DNA of 64,000 bases from Bacteroides fragilis NCTC 9343. GTDB taxonomy: Bacteria > Bacteroidota > Bacteroidia > Bacteroidales > Bacteroidaceae. Below, in pieces: positions 25,675 to 34,883 of this stretch (positions are counted from its first letter, which is position 1; every line of letters begins with the position of its first letter). The DNA lies in assembly GCF_000025985.1 (NCBI RefSeq), contig NC_003228.3, positions 1,116,001-1,180,000 of the forward strand. Reading direction: 5' to 3'. The notes beneath the pieces are model-generated. The model saw only the letters and a list, made by a program, of their open reading frames with translations, was not told the origin of the DNA and ran no database searches. The translations under genes were made by a program, and so were the position numbers.

Positions 25675-26859
25675 ATGAAATATAACTTTGATGAAGTGAT
25701 AGAGCGCCGGGGAACAGACTCGGTGAAGTATGACGCAGTATCGGAACGTTGGGGACGGAGCGACCTGCTTCCGATGTGGGTGGCCGATATGGATTTCCGT
25801 ACTCCTCCTTTTGTGATAGAGGCTATCCGTCGGAGATTGGATCATGAAGTATTGGGGTATACTTTCGCTTGCGAAGCTTGGTATACATCCATTATCAATT
25901 GGCAGAAAGAACGTCACGGGTGGAATGTTACCCGGGAGATGCTGACGTTTACGCCGGGTATTGTGCGTGGATTGGCTTTTGCCCTGCAATGTTTTACGGC
26001 TCCGGGGGACAAAGTGATGGTGATGCCTCCTGTTTATCATCCTTTCTTTCTGGTGACAGAACACAACCACAGGGAGGTAGTCTACAGTCCGTTATTGCTG
26101 AAAGACGGGCAATATCAGATTGACTTTGAACGCTTCCGTGCTGATGTAAAGGGCTGTAAAATGTTGATTTTGAGTAACCCTCATAATCCGGGAGGGCGTG
26201 TCTGGACTCGGGAGGAGTTGGCCGAGATAGCAGAGATTTGTTTTGATAATCAAGTATTGGTCATCTCGGATGAAATTCATGCCGATCTGACATTGCCGGG
26301 ATACACGCATCCTACGTTTGCATTGGTATCGGAAAAGGCTCGACGGAATTCACTTGTGTTTATGTCTCCCAGTAAAGCTTTCAACATGCCGGGACTTGCC
26401 AGTTCGTACTGCATTATAGAAGATGAGGCCATTCGTCATCGTTTTCAGACTTATATGGAAGCCAGTGAATTTAGTGAAGGCCATTTATTTGCATATCTTG
26501 GAGTGGCTGCCGCGTATAGCAATGGAACGGAGTGGCTGGATCAGGCATTGGAATATATTCAGGAGAATATTGATTTTACAGATGAATATTTAAAAACACA
26601 TATTCCCGCAATCCGGATGATTCGTCCTCAAGCTTCTTATCTGATTTTTCTGGACTGTCGCGGTATGGGTGTTTCGCAGAAAGAATTAGTTGACTTTTTT
26701 GTTGACGGTGCACATCTGGCATTAAACGATGGCGCTATGTTCGGTAAGGAAGGCGAGGGATTTATGCGGCTTAATGTGGCTTGTCCGCGGAGTGTGCTAA
26801 GACAGGCACTGGATCAGATAAAGGAGGCATACGAGTTGAAGCATGACACAATAGCATAA
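25675..26859 (+). CDS. PatB/MalY-family C-S lyase (PLP-dependent cystathionine beta-lyase-like)
   Basis: Fold-type I aminotransferase-like enzyme that cleaves C-S bonds, such as cystathionine to homocysteine or cysteine to sulfide. The 394 residues open with MKYNFDEVIERRGTDSVKYD and include LPMWVADMDFRTPP, SNPHNPGGRVWTREEL, SDEIHADL and the PLP-lysine segment SPSKAFNMPGL, all classic for MalY/PatB. The start at 25675 fits the family N-terminus; a frame from 25636 covers the promoter. A second sulfur amino-acid enzyme follows after 31 bp. Confidence 0.93.
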   Translation: MKYNFDEVIERRGTDSVKYDAVSERWGRSDLLPMWVADMDFRTPPFVIEAIRRRLDHEVLGYTFACEAWYTSIINWQKERHGWNVTREMLTFTPGIVRGLAFALQCFTAPGDKVMVMPPVYHPFFLVTEHNHREVVYSPLLLKDGQYQIDFERFRADVKGCKMLILSNPHNPGGRVWTREELAEIAEICFDNQVLVISDEIHADLTLPGYTHPTFALVSEKARRNSLVFMSPSKAFNMPGLASSYCIIEDEAIRHRFQTYMEASEFSEGHLFAYLGVAAAYSNGTEWLDQALEYIQENIDFTDEYLKTHIPAIRMIRPQASYLIFLDCRGMGVSQKELVDFFVDGAHLALNDGAMFGKEGEGFMRLNVACPRSVLRQALDQIKEAYELKHDTIA

Positions 26860-26890
26860 TTTGTGGAATTTATATAAAAAGACTTTCAGG

Positions 26891-28126
26891 ATGAAAAAAA
26901 ATAGTTTTGAGACACAAATATTGCATACTCCTTTTGAAAAAGAGGATGCATATCATTCTCTTTCAATGCCGGTGTACCACACCGCTGCCTACGAATTTGA
27001 GACTGCAGAAGAGATGGAAGCTGCTTTCTGTGGGCAGAAAGCCGGGCATGCTTATTCACGCATAACAAATCCTACGGTACAGTACTTTGAGCAGCGTGTG
27101 CAAAGAGTGACCGGAGCGCTGAGTGTGACAGCTTTGAACTCCGGGATGGCTGCGATAAGCAATGCTTTGATCACACTGGCAAGCGCGGGAGCTAATGTGG
27201 TGACTTCGACACATTTATTTGGCAATACCTATTCATTCCTGAAAAGTACATTGGAAGCTTTTGGGGTAGAAGTACGCTTCTGTGACCTGACATGTCCCGA
27301 AGAAGTGAAGCAACAGATTGATGGAGATACTTGTGCGCTTTTTTTGGAAGTTATTACCAATCCGCAGTTGGAAGTGGCCGATCTGAAGGCTCTTGCCGAC
27401 ATAGCACATAAGGCCGGAGTACCGTTGCTGGCAGATACGACAGCGATTCCTTTCCATGTATTCCATGCGACAGACTTCGGAGTTGATATCGAGATTGTGT
27501 CCAGTACGAAATATATTTCGGGAGGAGCTACCTGTATAGGAGGACTGATTATAGATTACGGCACTTTTGACTGGGAGCATTCCGCTAAGTTGGCTGCTCT
27601 GAGTGCAGATACCGGGAAGGAGGCTTTTACTGTCAAACTCAGAAAAGAGGTTCACCGTAATCTTGGAGCATATATGACCCCGCAGGTGGCTTATATGCAG
27701 ACACTCGGACTTGAAACGATGGAAGTACGGTTTGCTCGTCAGGCAGAAACCTGCCTGAAACTGGCACAATGTTTGCAAGAACTGCCAGAGATTGAGTCGG
27801 TGAACTATACCGGATTGGAATCTAATCCGTTTTATGAATTGAGTACCCGCCAGTTTGGTTCTCTTCCGGGAGCGATGTTGACGTTTGATCTTCCGTCGCG
27901 TAAGATATGTTTTCGTTTCATAAATCGGTTGAGAATCATACGTAGGGCAACGAACTTATTTGATAATAAAACGTTAGCTATCCATCCGGCAAGTACAATC
28001 TACGGTTCGTTTACCGAGGATCAGCGTCGAGGTATGGATGTCAGCCAGAAAACCATTCGCCTTTCGGTGGGGCTGGAGCGGGCTGATGACTTGTTGGACG
28101 ATATCATACAGGCCCTGAAAAGCTAA
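26891..28126 (+). CDS. Cys/Met metabolism PLP enzyme (O-acetylhomoserine sulfhydrylase-like)
   Basis: The 411-residue trans-sulfuration enzyme shows YSRITNPTVQYFEQRV, LNSGMAAISNALITL, ADTTAIPF and the PLP-lysine segment VSSTKYISGGATCIGG, with a C-terminal ATNLFDNKTLAIHPASTIYGSF that fits O-acetylhomoserine aminocarboxypropyltransferase better than cystathionine gamma-lyase. It probably makes homocysteine from O-acetylhomoserine and sulfide. With the upstream C-S lyase, this makes a sulfur amino-acid operon. The ATG at 26891 after TTTCAGG is preferred. Confidence 0.88.
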   Translation: MKKNSFETQILHTPFEKEDAYHSLSMPVYHTAAYEFETAEEMEAAFCGQKAGHAYSRITNPTVQYFEQRVQRVTGALSVTALNSGMAAISNALITLASAGANVVTSTHLFGNTYSFLKSTLEAFGVEVRFCDLTCPEEVKQQIDGDTCALFLEVITNPQLEVADLKALADIAHKAGVPLLADTTAIPFHVFHATDFGVDIEIVSSTKYISGGATCIGGLIIDYGTFDWEHSAKLAALSADTGKEAFTVKLRKEVHRNLGAYMTPQVAYMQTLGLETMEVRFARQAETCLKLAQCLQELPEIESVNYTGLESNPFYELSTRQFGSLPGAMLTFDLPSRKICFRFINRLRIIRRATNLFDNKTLAIHPASTIYGSFTEDQRRGMDVSQKTIRLSVGLERADDLLDDIIQALKS

Positions 28127-28151
28127 ATTTATCATTTACAAACTTTATACA

Positions 28152-28733
28152 ATGCTGCCAAAGAAAAAAAACCTGGAAGAAGAGAGAGCGAAACATACGG
28201 TTGATAGTCTTTATAAGGACTATGTTGACGACTTGTTTTCGTATGCTTTGGGATTCGGGTTTGACAAACAGACAGCGATGGATGCCATTCATGATGTGTT
28301 TTGCAGGGTATGTATCCGCGAAAGAGAAGTGCAGGAGATACAGAATCCTAAATTTTACTTGTTGCGTGCCCTGCGAAACCAGTTGATTGACACCTATAAA
28401 CTCAAACGAAACTACTCGGAGGTTCTTACCGGTGAGATTACCGATGAACTTCCATATAAAATCAAAATTACCGTAGAGGATGAAATAATCGCAGCGGAAG
28501 AGCAGGCGGAAGTATCACAGAAAGTTGACGAGATTCTGAGTATACTTACCGAACGCCAGCGCGAGATTATTTATTTACGTTATATGCAGGAATGTTCTTA
28601 TGAGGAAATTGCAGAGATTATGCAAATTAGTGTTCCTGCCTGTCGTAAATTGCTCTATCGGACCTTACTTAAACTGAAGCACAATAACACATTAGTGCTC
28701 TTCTATCTCTTACTTTCTATTAATGTTGGTTAA
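28152..28733 (+). CDS. ECF-type RNA polymerase sigma factor
   Basis: The 193 residues hold sigma region 2 (LYKDYVDDLFSYALGFGFDKQTAMDAIHDVF) and region 4 (ILTERQREIIYLRYMQECSYEEIAEIMQIS), the layout of the Bacteroidetes SusC-linked ECF sigma group. The FecR-type anti-sigma gene follows after 109 bp, so the two form a cell-surface-signalling pair. Such pairs usually precede a SusC with an STN extension; here only a free STN protein follows. Confidence 0.93.
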   Translation: MLPKKKNLEEERAKHTVDSLYKDYVDDLFSYALGFGFDKQTAMDAIHDVFCRVCIREREVQEIQNPKFYLLRALRNQLIDTYKLKRNYSEVLTGEITDELPYKIKITVEDEIIAAEEQAEVSQKVDEILSILTERQREIIYLRYMQECSYEEIAEIMQISVPACRKLLYRTLLKLKHNNTLVLFYLLLSINVG

Positions 28734-28842
28734 ATAAGGCACCATTTTAAATTTTATTCGGGAAAAGTGGGCATGAAACCTGCGCCCGTTCGTGTTCTAT
28801 GCAGACAATAGTGTTATTAAACTCTTAAAGCACCTGTTCTGA

Positions 28843-29949
28843 ATGGAAAAAACGAAGCGGGATAGCAGACATATTGATCCTTTGAAAGACGAAGAAAAGT
28901 TCTTCCAGTGGTTAAAATTCAAGAGCGTTCGGATGAATCAAGAACACCTCTCGAAAGATGACTATGAACGCCTGCGTCAGCGAATCCATGTTTCGCTGCG
29001 TATGTTACGTCGGAAAAGAACGGTCAGGAGGGTAGCTTATTATGGTGTATCCGTATGCGTCATTATTGCATTAGGAATTGTTGCTTATCTGAATCATTAT
29101 GAGAGAGTGGAACCTGTGCCGTCTGTTGTCGAAAAAAAAGCGGAGATTGTCTGGCAACCTTTGAAGTCGGAAGATATTCGTCTGGTTAGCGGTGATAGCA
29201 TAACTTCGTTCCGGCAAAACGTGCAATTGCTCTTGAGCAAGGATGGATCAGCTATGGTATATCATCCTAATAGCGGGCAGAAGCGAATCAGAATGGAACA
29301 GGACGAGGTTAATGAACTGGTGGTTCCTTATGGTAAACGATCGAAGGTTAAACTGGAAGATGGAACGGAAATCTGGCTGAATTCCGGTTCGGTATTTAAG
29401 TTTCCTACTCATTTCTCGGGAGAGAAACGGGAAGTAAGCTTGAAGGGTGAAATGTATGCCGAAGTTACGGCAGATAGTAAAAAACCGTTTATCGTGCATA
29501 CGGCCCATTTTGATATACAGGTATATGGAACGCGTTTCAATATATCGGCTTATGAAGATGAACCGACTCCTTCGTGTGTACTTGTAGATGGAATAGTCGG
29601 ATTCCGTCCGGAATCCGGTCCTGAAATACGCATGAAGACAAACGAAAAAGTGCTTTATGATGGCAAGCGATTTGAAAAAAGAAAAGTGAGTGCGTCCAGA
29701 TATACTTGTTGGAAAGAAGGCTATCTGGAATTGGATGATGCCAATATCATGGATGTACTGAACCGGATAGGGAGATATTATAATCTATCGTTTAGCTTCG
29801 GCGATAAGAAGCGGCTGACCGGTAGGAAGTGTTCAGGAAAAATTTATTTATCCGATAATATAGATAATGTATTGACAACTATATCATTGCTGTATTCTAC
29901 TGATTACAGGAAAGAAGAACGGACTATTTTTATATCTGAGAACCCATAA
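28843..29949 (+). CDS. FecR-family anti-sigma factor
   Basis: Inner-membrane protein that holds the ECF sigma factor until a TonB-dependent receptor signals. The 368 residues have a cytoplasmic part (1-65), one membrane helix (about 66-88, VAYYGVSVCVIIALGIVAYL), a periplasmic FecR domain (about 160-260, VKLEDGTEIWLNSGSVFKFP and VYGTRFNISAYEDE) and a C-terminal DUF4974-like domain (about 290-365). All domains are intact. It is paired with the sigma gene upstream and an STN protein downstream. Confidence 0.94.
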   Translation: MEKTKRDSRHIDPLKDEEKFFQWLKFKSVRMNQEHLSKDDYERLRQRIHVSLRMLRRKRTVRRVAYYGVSVCVIIALGIVAYLNHYERVEPVPSVVEKKAEIVWQPLKSEDIRLVSGDSITSFRQNVQLLLSKDGSAMVYHPNSGQKRIRMEQDEVNELVVPYGKRSKVKLEDGTEIWLNSGSVFKFPTHFSGEKREVSLKGEMYAEVTADSKKPFIVHTAHFDIQVYGTRFNISAYEDEPTPSCVLVDGIVGFRPESGPEIRMKTNEKVLYDGKRFEKRKVSASRYTCWKEGYLELDDANIMDVLNRIGRYYNLSFSFGDKKRLTGRKCSGKIYLSDNIDNVLTTISLLYSTDYRKEERTIFISENP

Positions 29950-30140
29950 AATGGTAGAGCCTATGGAATGACACTGAACACTATGACATACGCACACACA
30001 ACCCCCACGAAAAGGATAGAGTGATATCCTTCCTCTAACTTACACACACGACTACGTATCAGAGCCGGGAAGCATGATTATGCCCTCCGGGAAGGGATGC
30101 AATGGCCTGAAACTAAGTATTATAACAACTGGAACAAAGC

Positions 30141-30575
30141 ATGAAAAGAGAACGTATAGTAAGAACTGAAAACATTGATAGACAGAGAATAAAATATAGA
30201 GTATTGTTTGGTTTTATTTTCATTATGTGCTGTAACGGGGCAGCTTTACCGTCGGAGGACGGCAAGATGCCGGACTGGAAATTTTCTTTTAGTCTGAAAC
30301 GTATACCGATGATCCGGATTTTTGATGAAATCGAGCAAAAAAGTGATTTTGTCTTTGCATGGTCCTGCGATATCGACAACGAGATTCATGAGGAAATCAG
30401 TATTTGTGTTACGGAAGAACCCATTCAAAAGGTAATGGAAAAGGTTTTAAAAGGATCGGGACTTGTTTATCAGAGACTCGACAGGCAAATTGTTGTTTAT
30501 CGTTTGCTGGGACACAATGCCTGTAGAGTAGATTCTGTGAGAGTGATGACTAATATGGAACAGAATGACCGATAG
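30141..30575 (+). CDS. Stand-alone secretin/TonB N-terminal (STN) domain protein
   Basis: The 144 residues are a hydrophobic N-terminal segment (VLFGFIFIMCCNGAALPS, a likely signal) and one STN domain (about 52-120: WKFSFSLKRIPMIRIFDEIEQKSDFVFAWS, ISICVTEEPIQKVMEKVLKGSGLVYQRLDRQIVVY). STN domains normally sit at the start of signalling SusC receptors and touch FecR in the periplasm. Here the chain ends 24 residues after the domain with no plug or barrel, and the next gene is on the other strand 12 bp later. It is either a truncated receptor or a true free signalling domain. The 191 bp before it (29950-30140) hold no gene. Confidence 0.8.
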   Translation: MKRERIVRTENIDRQRIKYRVLFGFIFIMCCNGAALPSEDGKMPDWKFSFSLKRIPMIRIFDEIEQKSDFVFAWSCDIDNEIHEEISICVTEEPIQKVMEKVLKGSGLVYQRLDRQIVVYRLLGHNACRVDSVRVMTNMEQNDR

Positions 30576-30587
30576 ACTACCGAAAAT

Positions 30588-31271
30588 TTATCGTTTCTCG
30601 TTCCATTCTGTCAGGAGTGATAAATCGGGTATGCGGATTTCTTTCCGGTGAAGTTCCAACAAATTTAATTCTTGCAGTCCGTTGAGAGCTTTTGATACAT
30701 TCAGGCGGGTGTCGTCCAACATGCGGGCCAAATCATCCATTTTTACCTTGAACAACTTCTCACCTGTCATTCTCTCAATGTGTCCCAAAATGAAACGGAT
30801 TATTTTGTCTTCAATGTCTTTGGGAGCTTTATCCCATAAGCGTGTATAGAGATTTTGCGCACGATTGCTGACGATGTTCATATAGTTAAGACGAAAAATA
30901 TCATATTTGAACAACTCGCCCATGACAAACGATTTACTGATACTTACCATTTGCGCTTCTTCATTATGCGGAATATAGGAAGATATATACCGGGTATTCA
31001 TTCCAAACATGGAGTAAGGCTCTAATACGGCAGGAGCTTCGAAATATTCAATAACAGTCAGCGTGTCGTCTTCCGATACGGTGACGGAAGAGAGCCTGCC
31101 TTTTAGCAAGAAAAGTAACTGATCACAGACCTCACCACTTTTTATCAATGGTTCTCCGGGTTTGTGACGAGTGAAGTGAAGTTTTACTTTTTCTAATATA
31201 TTAGTGAAATCCTCATGACAAAGTCCCTGAAAAAGGGGGAGTTGCAACAAGGTGTCGAACATGGTTTCCAT
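30588..31271 (-). CDS. Crp/Fnr-family transcription regulator
   Basis: The 227 residues have an N-terminal cyclic-nucleotide-binding fold (about 10-125, [30 protein letters not shown]) and a C-terminal winged helix (about 150-225, [39 protein letters not shown]). No Cys cluster typical of FNR is present, so an oxygen-sensing Fe-S centre is unlikely. The ligand is unknown. METMFDTLL at 31271 is the likely start, with MFDTLL at 31262 possible; the frame extends upstream only over the promoter. Confidence 0.88.
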   Translation of the reverse strand: METMFDTLLQLPLFQGLCHEDFTNILEKVKLHFTRHKPGEPLIKSGEVCDQLLFLLKGRLSSVTVSEDDTLTVIEYFEAPAVLEPYSMFGMNTRYISSYIPHNEEAQMVSISKSFVMGELFKYDIFRLNYMNIVSNRAQNLYTRLWDKAPKDIEDKIIRFILGHIERMTGEKLFKVKMDDLARMLDDTRLNVSKALNGLQELNLLELHRKEIRIPDLSLLTEWNEKR

Positions 31272-31296
31272 ATATCGTAATCTTCTAATTTGAAAG

Positions 31297-31304
31297 CAAA
31301 TGTA
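31297..31304 (-). promoter_or_regulatory. Promoter of the Crp-type gene, -7 box
   Basis: Minus-strand TACATTTG, about 26 bp before the ATG. Confidence 0.55.
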
Positions 31305-31419
31305 ACGATTATAGGGGTTGGCTGAAACCATCCTCCCTATCTTTTTGTTTTTTTTATTATTTCTTAAAGATGGTAGTGATTACATAAAACAATCTCTTGC
31401 GGAATGCATAAAAATGAAG

Positions 31420-31427
31420 TATATTTG
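31420..31427 (+). promoter_or_regulatory. marC-like gene promoter, -7 box
   Basis: TATATTTG with TTG (31397-31399) 20 bp upstream; an AAAGGAGAAA ribosome site follows at about 31434-31443, which fixes the start at 31447. Confidence 0.65.
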
Positions 31428-31446
31428 CACAAAAAAGGAGAAAGTC

Positions 31447-32043
31447 ATGTTTGCAAACTTTAATTTTCAACAGATGGTCAGTGCGTTTATCGTACTTTTT
31501 GCTGTGATTGATATCATTGGTTCTATTCCTATTATCATCAATCTGAAAGAGAAAGGGAAGGACGTAAATGCTACGAAAGCAACCGTTATTTCGTTTGCAC
31601 TGATGATTGGCTTTTTCTATGCGGGTGACTTTATGTTGAAACTGTTTCATGTAGATATTGAATCTTTTGCTGTTGCAGGCGCATTTGTCATTTTCCTGAT
31701 GTCACTGGAAATGATCTTAGATGTGGAAATTTTTAAGAATCAGGGGCCGATAAAAGAGGCAACGCTGGTGCCTTTAGTATTCCCGTTGTTGGCCGGTGCC
31801 GGTGCATTTACTACACTACTTTCATTACGGGCCGAGTATGCCAGTATCAATATTGTAATTGCTTTGATCCTGAATATGCTATGGGTTTATTTTGTCGTTA
31901 GTATGACAGGGCGTGTGGAGCGTTTTCTGGGGAAAGGTGGCATCTATATTATCCGTAAGTTTTTCGGTATCATTTTGTTGGCTATTTCTGTCAGGCTGTT
32001 TACTGCAAATATCACATTATTGATTGCCGCATTGCAGAAGTAA
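31447..32043 (+). CDS. MarC-family integral membrane protein
   Basis: The 198 residues form six hydrophobic segments, starting with MVSAFIVLFAVIDIIGSIPIIINL, and include GAFVIFLMSLEMILD and the MarC-typical PLVFPLLAGAGAFTTLLSL. MarC proteins were once linked to multiple antibiotic resistance, but no transport function has been proven. The start at 31447 is chosen over the frame from 31318, which covers the promoter. It is convergent with the rhomboid gene. Confidence 0.92.
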   Translation: MFANFNFQQMVSAFIVLFAVIDIIGSIPIIINLKEKGKDVNATKATVISFALMIGFFYAGDFMLKLFHVDIESFAVAGAFVIFLMSLEMILDVEIFKNQGPIKEATLVPLVFPLLAGAGAFTTLLSLRAEYASINIVIALILNMLWVYFVVSMTGRVERFLGKGGIYIIRKFFGIILLAISVRLFTANITLLIAALQK

Positions 32044-32080
32044 CCTGCCATTTGTTACATTGTGATAATGTAAGATGAGT

Positions 32081-32758
32081 CTATTCTGCATCGATTTCGT
32101 GTTCTTCTTCTTTATCCATTTCGATATTATCTGTTTCATCTGTTGCTGAGACGGATTCCTCTTCTTGTTCATTTGCGAAAGGGTCCGGCTTTTGCGGGCC
32201 GTAACCCATAAAAGAAAAAGCACAGATGGTACCTATGATAGCTCCGCTTAAATGCCCTTCCCACGAAATGCCGGATGGTGTAAAATAGGGGAGCATATTC
32301 CATATAAGACCTCCATAGAGAAAGGTAACTAATAGAGATATGGCAATCAAGGGGATATATTTTCGTAACAGTCCGCTGAAGAAAAGAAAGAAAGCCAGCC
32401 CATAGATAATACCGCTGGCGCCGATATGCCAGGCAGGCTTGCCGATAAGGAATGTAATGGCTCCACATCCTATCCAGATTATAAGAAAAATAGAGGGAGC
32501 TATGCTTCTGTAAAAGTAAAAAAGACACCATGAAAGGAAGAATAGTGGTAAAGTGTTGGTCAATAAATGTTTGAAGCTGCTATGTATAAGAGGATGAGTG
32601 AAAATACCAAACATACCTTTTTTTGACAAAGGGTATACTCCTAAACTGGTAAAGTCCCAGTCCATACCTATCTCTAAAACCTTTATCATGTAGAGGATAA
32701 AAATTAGAAACAGCGGAAGTACCATTGTCAGCAGGATTTGTCGAATTTCTGGCCTCAT
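32081..32758 (-). CDS. Rhomboid-family intramembrane serine protease
   Basis: The 225 residues contain about six membrane helices with the catalytic Ser115 in HIGASGIIYG and the catalytic His169 in GHLSGAIIG, plus HSSFKHLLTNTLPLFFL in the second helix, where His/Asn residues of the oxyanion region lie. It should cut membrane-embedded substrates. The last 40 residues are a strongly acidic tail (EEESVSATDETDNIEMDKEE), unusual for short rhomboids. A weak 7-bp hairpin (32055-32073) lies in the convergent gap. Confidence 0.92.
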   Translation of the reverse strand: MRPEIRQILLTMVLPLFLIFILYMIKVLEIGMDWDFTSLGVYPLSKKGMFGIFTHPLIHSSFKHLLTNTLPLFFLSWCLFYFYRSIAPSIFLIIWIGCGAITFLIGKPAWHIGASGIIYGLAFFLFFSGLLRKYIPLIAISLLVTFLYGGLIWNMLPYFTPSGISWEGHLSGAIIGTICAFSFMGYGPQKPDPFANEQEEESVSATDETDNIEMDKEEEHEIDAE

Positions 32759-32856
32759 ATTAGCATATTTCTTTAAATTTTATACAATGCTACGAATATT
32801 TGCCCTGAAAATAAAAAATAAAGTCCCTTTTTATTTTGTTATTTACCTTTAATTCG

Positions 32857-32864
32857 TATTTTTG
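32857..32864 (+). promoter_or_regulatory. Glycogen operon promoter, -7 box
   Basis: TATTTTTG with TTTG at 32835-32838, 18 bp upstream. About 65 bp precede the first ATG at 32929. Confidence 0.6.
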
Positions 32865-32928
32865 GGCATCATACTTATATTATATACTATGATAACCGAA
32901 ATAATTAACCTTTAAATAATGCACAACT

Positions 32929-34869
32929 ATGAGTTATTTACATTTTGACAAGACCCTGATGATAAATCTTGAGGAATCTTTACCAAGGGAGATTCTCCGG
33001 ACGAACAAATCAGGAGCTTATCATTGTACAACGATTGTAGATTGTAACACACGCAAATATCATGGATTGCTGGTGATTCCCGTACCCAATCTGGACGATG
33101 AAAATCATGTGCTGCTATCTTCTTTGGATGAAACGGTAATTCAACACGGTGCTGAGTTTAACCTGGGATTGCATAAATATCAAGGAAATCACTTTAGCCC
33201 CAATGGACATAAGTATATCCGTGAGTTTGACTGTGAACATATTCCGGCAACAACTTACCGTGTGGGAGGAGTCATACTTCGCAAAGAGAAAATCTTTGTA
33301 CATCATGAGAACCGGATTCTGATCCGTTATACCTTGGTCGATGCACACTCAGCTACCACTCTTCGTTTTCGTCCGTTCCTTGCTTTCCGTAGTGTACGCG
33401 AATATACCCACGAGAATTCGCAGGCGAGTCGTGACTACCAGTTAGTAGAAAACGGCATTAAGACTTGCATGTATCCGGGCTATCCGGAATTGTTCATGCA
33501 GTTGAATAAGAAAAACGAATTCCATTATGAACCGAATTGGTATAGAGGAATTGAATATCCGAAAGAACAGGAGAGAGGATATGATTTCAATGAAGACCTT
33601 TATGTTCCCGGATATTTTGAAGTCGATATAAAGAAAGGAGAAAGTATAATTTTCTCTGCCGGTATTTCTGAAATTTCTCCCCGCAGATTGAAACAAACTT
33701 TTGAGGCGGAAGTTGCCGACCGTACGCCACGTGATAGTTTCTATCATTGTTTAAAGAATTCCGCCCATCAATTCCATAACAAGCAGGAAGAGGACCATTA
33801 TATTTTGGCCGGATATCCTTGGTTTAAATGTCGTGCCCGGGATATGTTTGTATCGCTGCCCGGATTGACGCTTGCTGTAGATGAGATAGGTGAATTTGAA
33901 GACGTGATGGAAACTGCCCGCAAAGCGATCAATAACTACATTAAAGGTGAACCGATAGGCTGTAAAATCTACGAGATGGATGATCCTGACGTATTATTAT
34001 GGGCCGTATGGGCTCTGCAACAATATGCAAAGGAAACAAGTCGTGAACAATGTCGTGCCAAATATGGTTCTTTGTTAGAAGAAATCATCGATTTTATTCG
34101 TCAGCGCAAACATGATAATCTGTTCTTGCACGAAAACGGGTTGTTGTATGCCAATGGTGCAGATAGGGCGATCACATGGATGAATTCCACGGTTAACGGA
34201 CGTCCGGTTATTCCGCGTACAGGTTATATCGTAGAGATAAATGCTTTGTGGTATAATGCCTTGCGTTTTATTGCCGACTTAGTTCGTGAAGGCGGTAATG
34301 GATTGCTGGCAGATTCACTGGATGCACAGGCTGAGGTAACTGGAAAGTCTTTTGTGGAAGTCTTTCGTAATGAATATGGTTATCTGTTGGATTATGTAGA
34401 CGGAAATATGATGGATTGGAGCGTACGCCCCAACATGATATTTACGGTTGCCTTCGATTATTCTCCTCTTGACCGGGTGCAAAAGAAACAAGTACTCGAT
34501 ATTGTGACGAAGGAATTACTTACTCCGAAGGGACTCCGAACATTGAGTCCGAAGAGCGGCGGATATAATCCGAATTATGTAGGTCCTCAAATCCAGAGAG
34601 ACTATGCTTATCATCAGGGTACGGCTTGGCCATGGCTGATGGGATTCTACATGGAGGCGTATCTGCGAATCTATAAGATGAGTGGAATTTCGTTTGTAGA
34701 GCGTCAGTTGATTGGACTTGAAGACGAGATGACCAGCCACTGTGTTGGTTCGTTGCCGGAATTGTTCGACGGAAATCCACCTTTTAAAGGGCGTGGAGCA
34801 GTATCGTTTGCAATGAATGTGGCGGAGATTTTACGTATCTTGAAGCTGTTGTCTAAATATAATTTATAG
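32929..34869 (+). CDS. Glycogen debranching enzyme (amylo-alpha-1,6-glucosidase, GH133)
   Basis: The 646-residue protein has an N-terminal beta-rich domain (about 1-255, NKSGAYHCTTIVDCNTRKYHGLLV) and a C-terminal (alpha/alpha)6 barrel with AGYPWFKCRARDMFVSLPGLTLA, GCKIYEMDDPDVLLWAVWAL and YHQGTAWPWLMGFY, all characteristic of the amylo-1,6-glucosidase family. It removes branch stubs from glycogen; cytoplasmic, as no signal peptide is present. It is the first gene of a three-gene operon with a glycosyltransferase and a GH57 enzyme. Confidence 0.93.
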   Translation: MSYLHFDKTLMINLEESLPREILRTNKSGAYHCTTIVDCNTRKYHGLLVIPVPNLDDENHVLLSSLDETVIQHGAEFNLGLHKYQGNHFSPNGHKYIREFDCEHIPATTYRVGGVILRKEKIFVHHENRILIRYTLVDAHSATTLRFRPFLAFRSVREYTHENSQASRDYQLVENGIKTCMYPGYPELFMQLNKKNEFHYEPNWYRGIEYPKEQERGYDFNEDLYVPGYFEVDIKKGESIIFSAGISEISPRRLKQTFEAEVADRTPRDSFYHCLKNSAHQFHNKQEEDHYILAGYPWFKCRARDMFVSLPGLTLAVDEIGEFEDVMETARKAINNYIKGEPIGCKIYEMDDPDVLLWAVWALQQYAKETSREQCRAKYGSLLEEIIDFIRQRKHDNLFLHENGLLYANGADRAITWMNSTVNGRPVIPRTGYIVEINALWYNALRFIADLVREGGNGLLADSLDAQAEVTGKSFVEVFRNEYGYLLDYVDGNMMDWSVRPNMIFTVAFDYSPLDRVQKKQVLDIVTKELLTPKGLRTLSPKSGGYNPNYVGPQIQRDYAYHQGTAWPWLMGFYMEAYLRIYKMSGISFVERQLIGLEDEMTSHCVGSLPELFDGNPPFKGRGAVSFAMNVAEILRILKLLSKYNL

Positions 34870-34883
34870 GAGGAGGGACGAAG

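Noticed and set aside
32055..32073. Hairpin TTACATT/AATGTAA between marC and the rhomboid gene as a terminator
   Set aside because: Weak AT-rich stem with no T-run on either side.
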